A stretch of 9,236 bases of DNA from Microcoleaceae cyanobacterium UBA9251 (GTDB taxonomy: Bacteria; Cyanobacteriota; Cyanobacteriia; Cyanobacteriales; Microcoleaceae), in NCBI GenBank assembly GCA_003542015.1, contig DPLL01000255.1, positions 1-9,236 of the forward strand. The letters are read 5' to 3'. Below are positions 5,644-9,236 of this stretch, piece after piece. Positions within the stretch are counted from its first letter, which is position 1. Each line of letters begins with the position of its first letter. Both the position numbers and the translations under genes were made by a program. The notes under the pieces are model-generated. The model was not told the origin of the DNA, made no database searches, and saw only the letters and a list, made by a program, of their open reading frames with translations.

Positions 5644-7287
5644 ATGGGAAAGGAATCGAAGGTCAAGGACAAATCATTGTTAAAACCGACCGGGCGAGGA
5701 GTTCTAGGTTTAGCGATTGCTGCAACAGTCATTACCACAGCAGTGGGTTTTTGGCAAGTATCTGAAATTAGAAAATCTCAAGAGTTAAAGGCCGCCGCAG
5801 CAACCGCTACAGCAACCCCAGTCGCCACCCGCAACAGCGTCACAGCTTTGGGTAGGTTGAGCCCCCAGGGGGAAGTGATCAAACTGTCGGCGCCTTCGGC
5901 TTCTGACGGCGCGCGGATTGAAATATTGAAGGTGGAAGAGGGCGATCGAGTTATTCAAGGACAAATCATAGCAGTTCTCGATACGCGCGATCGGCTCGAA
6001 GCCACTCTCCAACAAGCCGACAAAGAAGTCAAAGTCAAACAAGCAGAATTAGCCAAAATTCAAGCCGGCGCAAAAACAGGCGTTGTCGGCGCCGTCCAAG
6101 CAGAAGTTGCCAAGTTTCAAGCTCAACTGCAAAGAGAAACCGAAGGCGAAGCAGCCAATGTCGCCCGCTTAGAAGCTCAACTGCGGAGAGAAACCGAAGC
6201 CGAACAAGCTAACGTCGCTAAATTCGAGGCTCAACTGCGAAGAGAAACCGAAGCCGAACAAGCTAATCTTGCCAAATTTCAAGCGCAACTGCAAAGAGAA
6301 ACTGAAGTACAGCAAGCCAAACTTGCGAGGCTAGAAGCTCAATTGCGGGGCGAAATAGCCTCTCAAAACGCTACAGTCGATCGCCTAAAAGCAGAATTGA
6401 AAAATGCCGAATCCGAGCAACAACGCAACAAACAACTGTTAGAAACAGGTGCAATTTCTGCTTCCACTTACGACACAAAACGTTTAGCAGTAGATACGGC
6501 TAACCATAAAGTCATAGAAGCTCAAGCAATCTTAAAAAAAACCGTGCAAACTCTGCAACAGGAAATAGTCGAAACTCAAGCAACAATCAAACAAACAGTA
6601 GAAACAGGCCAGCAAGAAATCAATCAATCTCGCGCTAATCTCAAAGGCAAATTAGAAACAGGTAAGCAAGAAATTAATGGAGCCAGAGCCGCCCTCAACC
6701 AAAAGATAGAAACAGGACGATCGCAAATCAATCAAGCCCAAGCAATGCTTAAACAAAAAGCAGAAACAGGCCAAGCACAAATCAATCAAGCTAAAGCAAA
6801 TCTCGACCAAATTGCCGAAGTACGCCCCGAAGACGTACAAGCAGCCCAAGCCGCAGTCGAAAGTGCGATCGCCACCAAACAAAAGGCTCAAGTAGACCTA
6901 AACTTAAGCTACGTCAAAGCACCCGTATCCGCCTCCGTGCTCAAAGTTCACACCCGACAAGGAGAACGCATCAACACTCAAAATGGCATCGTAGAACTCG
7001 GCCGCACAGACCAAATGTACGCCATAGCAGAAGTCTACGAAACAGACATTGCCAAAGTGCGAAACGGCCAGCGCGCCACCGTCACCAGCCCCGTTTTTGC
7101 AGGCACACTAGAAGGAAAAGTCGCTCGCATCGGTAAACAAATAGGCAAAAAAGATGTCCTGAATACAGACCCGGCCGCCGACACCGATGCTAGAGTTGTA
7201 GAAGTGAGAATTCGCCTAAATCCAGAGTCGAGTAAAAAAGTTGCAGCCCTAACAAACTTACAGGTTGAAGTTAAAATAGAAATCTAA
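5644..7287 (+). CDS. devB: DevB-type membrane fusion protein of an ABC exporter, with expanded coiled coil
   Basis: This HlyD/AcrA-like periplasmic adaptor links the DevC/DevA ABC transporter to a TolC-type outer-membrane channel. In Anabaena the equivalent DevBCA-HgdD machine exports heterocyst glycolipids; the substrate here is unknown. The 547 residues read: inner-membrane helix about 19-37, an ALGRLSPQGEVIKLSAP block (68-84), first lipoyl half to about 113, a coiled-coil hairpin about 114-415, second lipoyl half starting YVKAPVSA (423-430), and a beta-barrel/membrane-proximal part to the end. Five 18-residue repeats lie in each hairpin arm (155-244 and 300-389). At the hairpin tip R261, L265 and S272 reproduce the R-x3-L-x6-S spacing of the TolC-docking motif of AcrA. 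At 547 residues it looks long for a DevB. ATG 5644 is fixed by an in-frame TAG two codons upstream. An AGGAGG at 5595-5600 is too distant to serve it. Confidence 0.92.
   Translation: MGKESKVKDKSLLKPTGRGVLGLAIAATVITTAVGFWQVSEIRKSQELKAAAATATATPVATRNSVTALGRLSPQGEVIKLSAPSASDGARIEILKVEEGDRVIQGQIIAVLDTRDRLEATLQQADKEVKVKQAELAKIQAGAKTGVVGAVQAEVAKFQAQLQRETEGEAANVARLEAQLRRETEAEQANVAKFEAQLRRETEAEQANLAKFQAQLQRETEVQQAKLARLEAQLRGEIASQNATVDRLKAELKNAESEQQRNKQLLETGAISASTYDTKRLAVDTANHKVIEAQAILKKTVQTLQQEIVETQATIKQTVETGQQEINQSRANLKGKLETGKQEINGARAALNQKIETGRSQINQAQAMLKQKAETGQAQINQAKANLDQIAEVRPEDVQAAQAAVESAIATKQKAQVDLNLSYVKAPVSASVLKVHTRQGERINTQNGIVELGRTDQMYAIAEVYETDIAKVRNGQRATVTSPVFAGTLEGKVARIGKQIGKKDVLNTDPAADTDARVVEVRIRLNPESSKKVAALTNLQVEVKIEI
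6106..6375 (+). repeat. Five 54-bp coding repeats, first hairpin arm of DevB
   Basis: Five tandem units of 18 residues (protein positions 155-244) follow the pattern [VL]A[KR][FL][QE]AQL-RETE---AN. Units 2 and 3 are almost identical in DNA (6175-6212 against 6229-6266, one mismatch in 38), pointing to a recent duplication. A sixth, more diverged unit may follow at 245-262. The period of 18 residues is five alpha-helical turns. Confidence 0.8.
6541..6810 (+). repeat. Five 54-bp coding repeats, second hairpin arm of DevB
   Basis: Five tandem 18-residue units (protein positions 300-389) share an ETG--QIN-A-A-L-Q pattern, the first unit being the most diverged. They differ in sequence from the repeats of the first arm but have the same unit length and number. 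They lie about as far after the hairpin tip as the other set lies before it. Confidence 0.8.
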
Positions 7288-7300
7288 ATTTTACCTTGAC

Positions 7301-7409
7301 AGGACTTACGCATGGGGACTCAAGAAACCGGGTTTTTTACCGATATTAAGGGTTTGAATCAAATATAAGGGTAAAAAACCCGGTTTCTCAACACCGGTGC
7401 TTAAGTCCT
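7301..7409. mobile_element. 109-bp inverted-repeat element (MITE-like) between devB and devC
   Basis: The termini AGGACTTA (7301-7308) and TAAGTCCT (7402-7409) are inverted repeats. The inner arms AGAAACCGGGTTTTTTACC (7323-7341) and its exact complement (7370-7388) pair over 19 bp around a 28-base centre. The first 16 bases of the arm are identical to the copy at 2943-2958, while the centres differ. It starts 13 bp after the devB stop. If transcribed it would fold into a stable hairpin that could end, pause or process the devB-devC message. Confidence 0.78.
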
Positions 7410-7460
7410 AAAATTATACAATCCAAAATCCACACTTCTTCTTCCTTGTTCCTGATCGGT

Positions 7461-7490
7461 GTTACATCCGTTACATCCGTTACATAATCC
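7461..7490. repeat. Three tandem GTTACATCC-type repeats upstream of devC
   Basis: GTTACATCC occurs at 7461-7469 and 7470-7478, followed by GTTACATAATCC at 7479-7490 carrying a 3-bp insertion. The array ends 27 bp before the devC start codon. It could be a regulator site array or simple slippage; nothing in the sequence decides this. Confidence 0.55.
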
Positions 7491-7517
7491 GTTGCCGAAC
7501 TTCCTTCATTAAACATT

Positions 7518-8678
7518 ATGGCAAAAATACCGCTAGCTTGGGCACAGTTAACACGCGAAAAAATGCGTTTAGTAATCGCGATCGCTGGCATTGGATTTGC
7601 CGATTTGCTGATGTTTATACAGTTTGGATTTAGAGATGCGCTCTTTGAAAGTTCCATCAGCTTTCACTCGCAATTAAAAGGAGATATTTTTCTCACCAGC
7701 ACCCAGTCAACGGCTTTAATAGCCATGAAAAGTTTTCCCCAACGGCGTTTGTATCAAGCTTTGAGTTTTAATGGCGTTACAGGAATTAGCCCGGTATATT
7801 TAGGCTTTGGTTTGTGGAAAAATCCCGAACCAGAAAAAAACAATACTCGCCAACTGATGGTAATCGGTTTTGACCCCACTCATCCCATCTTTGATCTGCC
7901 GGAAGTCAAAGATAATTTGGACAAAATCAAACTTTCAGATGTCGTTTTATTCGATCGATCTTCCCGCCCGGAGTTTGGGCCAGTAGCGGAATATTTCAAG
8001 CAGGGAAAAACTGTGGAAACTGAAATAGATAACCGCCGCGTTACTGTAGAAGGGTTATTTACTTTAGGAGCATCTTTCGGTGCTGATGGCAATATTATTA
8101 CTAGCGATTTGAATTTTCTGCGAATTTTTAACAGTAGAAGAACAAAAGGTTTAATTGATCTCGGAATTGTTCACTTGCAGCCGGGAACGGATGTCAAAGC
8201 AGTTATTGAAAAAATGAGGGCAACTTTACCACAAGACGTGACAATTGCTTCTAAAGAAGAGTTTGTAGCTTTTGAGAGAAAATATTGGGAGGAAAGCACG
8301 GCGATCGGATTTATTTTCACTCTCGGCGCGGCTATGGGATTTATCGTCGGGATAGTGATTGTCTATCAAATTCTCTATACTGATGTTACTGACCATTTGC
8401 CAGAATACGCTACGCTGAAGGCGATGGGATATAAAGATATCTACTTTTTGAGTGTGGTTTTTCAAGAGGCTTTGATTTTGGCAATTATTGGTTATTTGCC
8501 AGGATTGGGCGTTTCTATGGTGCTATATAATTTAGCTAGAACTGCTACGAGTTTGCCGATGTACATGAATATGGGGAAAGTTGTAACTGTGTTTGCAATG
8601 ACAGTGGTAATGTGTTTTGTATCGGGGGCGATCGCAGTTAGGAAGTTGCAGGCGGCTGACCCGGCAGATATTTTTTAA
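7518..8678 (+). CDS. devC: DevC-type ABC exporter permease
   Basis: The integral membrane subunit of the DevBCA exporter. It belongs to the MacB/FtsX-like permease class, which drives a periplasmic adaptor rather than carrying substrate through a wide channel. The 386 residues have the expected plan: a short cytoplasmic start (MAKIPLAWAQLTREKMRL), membrane helix 1 at about 17-37, a large periplasmic domain about 40-258, then three helices at about 262-286, 310-334 and 354-374. The cytoplasmic loop PEYATLKAMGYKD (295-307) after helix 2 is the typical FtsX-family contact region for the ATPase. The C-terminus DPADIF is family-like. ATG 7518 gives the normal DevC N-terminus. The gap from devB is 230 bp and contains an inserted repeat element, so devC may depend partly on its own promoter. 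Confidence 0.93.
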   Translation: MAKIPLAWAQLTREKMRLVIAIAGIGFADLLMFIQFGFRDALFESSISFHSQLKGDIFLTSTQSTALIAMKSFPQRRLYQALSFNGVTGISPVYLGFGLWKNPEPEKNNTRQLMVIGFDPTHPIFDLPEVKDNLDKIKLSDVVLFDRSSRPEFGPVAEYFKQGKTVETEIDNRRVTVEGLFTLGASFGADGNIITSDLNFLRIFNSRRTKGLIDLGIVHLQPGTDVKAVIEKMRATLPQDVTIASKEEFVAFERKYWEESTAIGFIFTLGAAMGFIVGIVIVYQILYTDVTDHLPEYATLKAMGYKDIYFLSVVFQEALILAIIGYLPGLGVSMVLYNLARTATSLPMYMNMGKVVTVFAMTVVMCFVSGAIAVRKLQAADPADIF

Positions 8679-8686
8679 GTGGTTGG

Positions 8687-8736
8687 GCACCCTACATATA
8701 GCAGTAAGGTGTGCACTGCACACCCTACATATAGCA
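8687..8736. repeat. Direct repeats flanking a palindrome between devC and devA
   Basis: CACCCTACATATAGCA occurs exactly at 8688-8703 and 8721-8736. Overlapping the second copy, GGTGTGCACTGCACACC (8708-8724) is a perfect palindrome with 8-bp arms around one base. It lies just after the devC stop codon. It may be a dispersed repeat or a weak RNA hairpin; there is no T-tract. Confidence 0.55.
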
Positions 8737-8739
8737 ATG

Positions 8740-8774
8740 AACAAATAACAAATAACAAATAACAAATAACAAAT
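8740..8774. repeat. Heptamer tandem array (AACAAAT x5) in the devA leader
   Basis: Five perfect head-to-tail copies of AACAAAT occupy 8740-8774, with a partial AAC after them, ending directly before the devA ATG at 8779. Short tandem heptamers are a known class of cyanobacterial repeat (STRR). The array replaces the place where a ribosome binding site would be, so the leader is unstructured and A-rich with no purine-rich Shine-Dalgarno box. Confidence 0.85.
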
Positions 8775-8778
8775 AACC

Positions 8779-9236
8779 ATGCACAATTTACCCGTTGTTT
8801 CGATTAAAAATCTCAATCATTCTTTTGGTGAAGGTCAACTTAGCAAACAGACATTATTTGACATTAACCTCGAAATTTATCCAGGCGAAATCGTGTTAAT
8901 GACCGGGCCTTCTGGGTCTGGAAAAACAACATTGTTGACCTTAGTTGGAGCTTTGCGATCGATCCAAGAAGGTAGCCTGAAAATTCTCGATCAAGAATTG
9001 CACGGATCGCGTAAAAATAAATTAGTAGAAGTTCGCCGCGACATCGGTTATATTTTCCAAGCTCATAACTTGCTCAAATGCTTGACTGCGCGGCAAAATG
9101 TGCAAATGTCTCTCGACTTGCACAACCATCTTTCGGACCAAGAAACTAATGATAAAATAGAAGGAATGCTGGAAGCTGTAGGGTTGGGAGAAAGAATAGA
9201 TTATTATCCAGATAGTCTTTCTGGCGGACAAAAACA
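8779..9236 (+). CDS. devA: DevA-type ABC exporter ATP-binding protein (partial, runs off the window)
   Basis: The ATPase that powers the DevBCA exporter from the cytoplasmic side. The 152 complete codons visible cover about two thirds of a typical ABC ATPase. Walker A is GPSGSGKT at 43-50, the Q-loop glutamine is Q94 in YIFQAHNLL, and the signature LSGGQ is at 147-151, immediately before the window ends. Walker B and the H-loop lie outside. The YIFQAHNLLKCLTARQNV block is typical of DevA/LolD/MacB-type exporter ATPases. Translation starts at ATG 8779; no Shine-Dalgarno is present because a heptamer array abuts the start. It follows devC by 100 bp of repeats on the same strand. Confidence 0.92.
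   Translation, partial: MHNLPVVSIKNLNHSFGEGQLSKQTLFDINLEIYPGEIVLMTGPSGSGKTTLLTLVGALRSIQEGSLKILDQELHGSRKNKLVEVRRDIGYIFQAHNLLKCLTARQNVQMSLDLHNHLSDQETNDKIEGMLEAVGLGERIDYYPDSLSGGQK

Noticed and set aside
8532..8816. Minus-strand open frame of 94 codons with a repetitive LFVICYL stretch
   Set aside because: Its repetitive part is simply the translated complement of the AACAAAT array, and the rest overlaps devC antisense and the start of devA.
9022..9231. Minus-strand open frame of 69 codons at the window end
   Set aside because: It is antisense to devA, whose Q-loop and signature motif are clearly coded on the plus strand.

Overview
The window is cyanobacterial. It carries pcyA, a bilin reductase found in phycobilisome-bearing organisms, a devB-devC-devA exporter cluster, and more than ten copies of the HIP1 octamer GCGATCGC spread over nearly all genes. 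The many short palindromic repeats (AGGACTTA-ended elements with AGAAACCGGG arms, a heptamer array, a GGGGCGGGTTT hairpin) resemble genomes of large filamentous non-heterocystous Oscillatoriales such as Microcoleus or Oscillatoria. That placement is an inference from repeat style, not a proven identification.

Layout. Bases 1-608 are non-coding, with repeat remnants, a perfect 19-bp palindrome and weaker dyads. At 609-2366 lies a GTG-started serine/threonine kinase with an N-terminal four-cysteine cluster and a polytopic membrane C-terminus. It is followed 19 bp later by two tandem paralogous genes for small secreted proteins (2386-2865 and 2907-3479) of a family I do not recognise. Each contains an internally duplicated motif. 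Next come panB (3602-4381, pantothenate synthesis) and, convergent to it, a tatA/E-type gene (4499-4702, minus strand). pcyA (4834-5571) is divergent from tatA. The last part is devB (5644-7287), devC (7518-8678) and the start of devA (8779 to the window edge): the membrane fusion protein, permease and ATPase of a DevBCA-type, TolC-coupled ABC exporter.

How the genes relate. devBCA forms one machine: DevA and DevC power and anchor it in the inner membrane, and the long DevB hairpin reaches toward a TolC-like outer-membrane duct. The kinase and the two secreted proteins are co-oriented and close enough to be co-transcribed. panB, tatA and pcyA look like unrelated housekeeping genes.

The most interesting observations are: (1) a 106-bp inverted-repeat element has inserted in frame after codon 5 of the second secreted-protein gene, adding 36 codons ahead of its signal peptide, as comparison with the intact paralogue shows; (2) DevB carries about five 18-residue repeats in each arm of its coiled-coil hairpin, so the two arms seem to have lengthened together; (3) the same repeat family sits between devB and devC, and a 7-bp tandem array abuts the devA start codon, so an operon that is usually compact is split by repeats. 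I see no CRISPR array, tRNA, rRNA or transposase gene.
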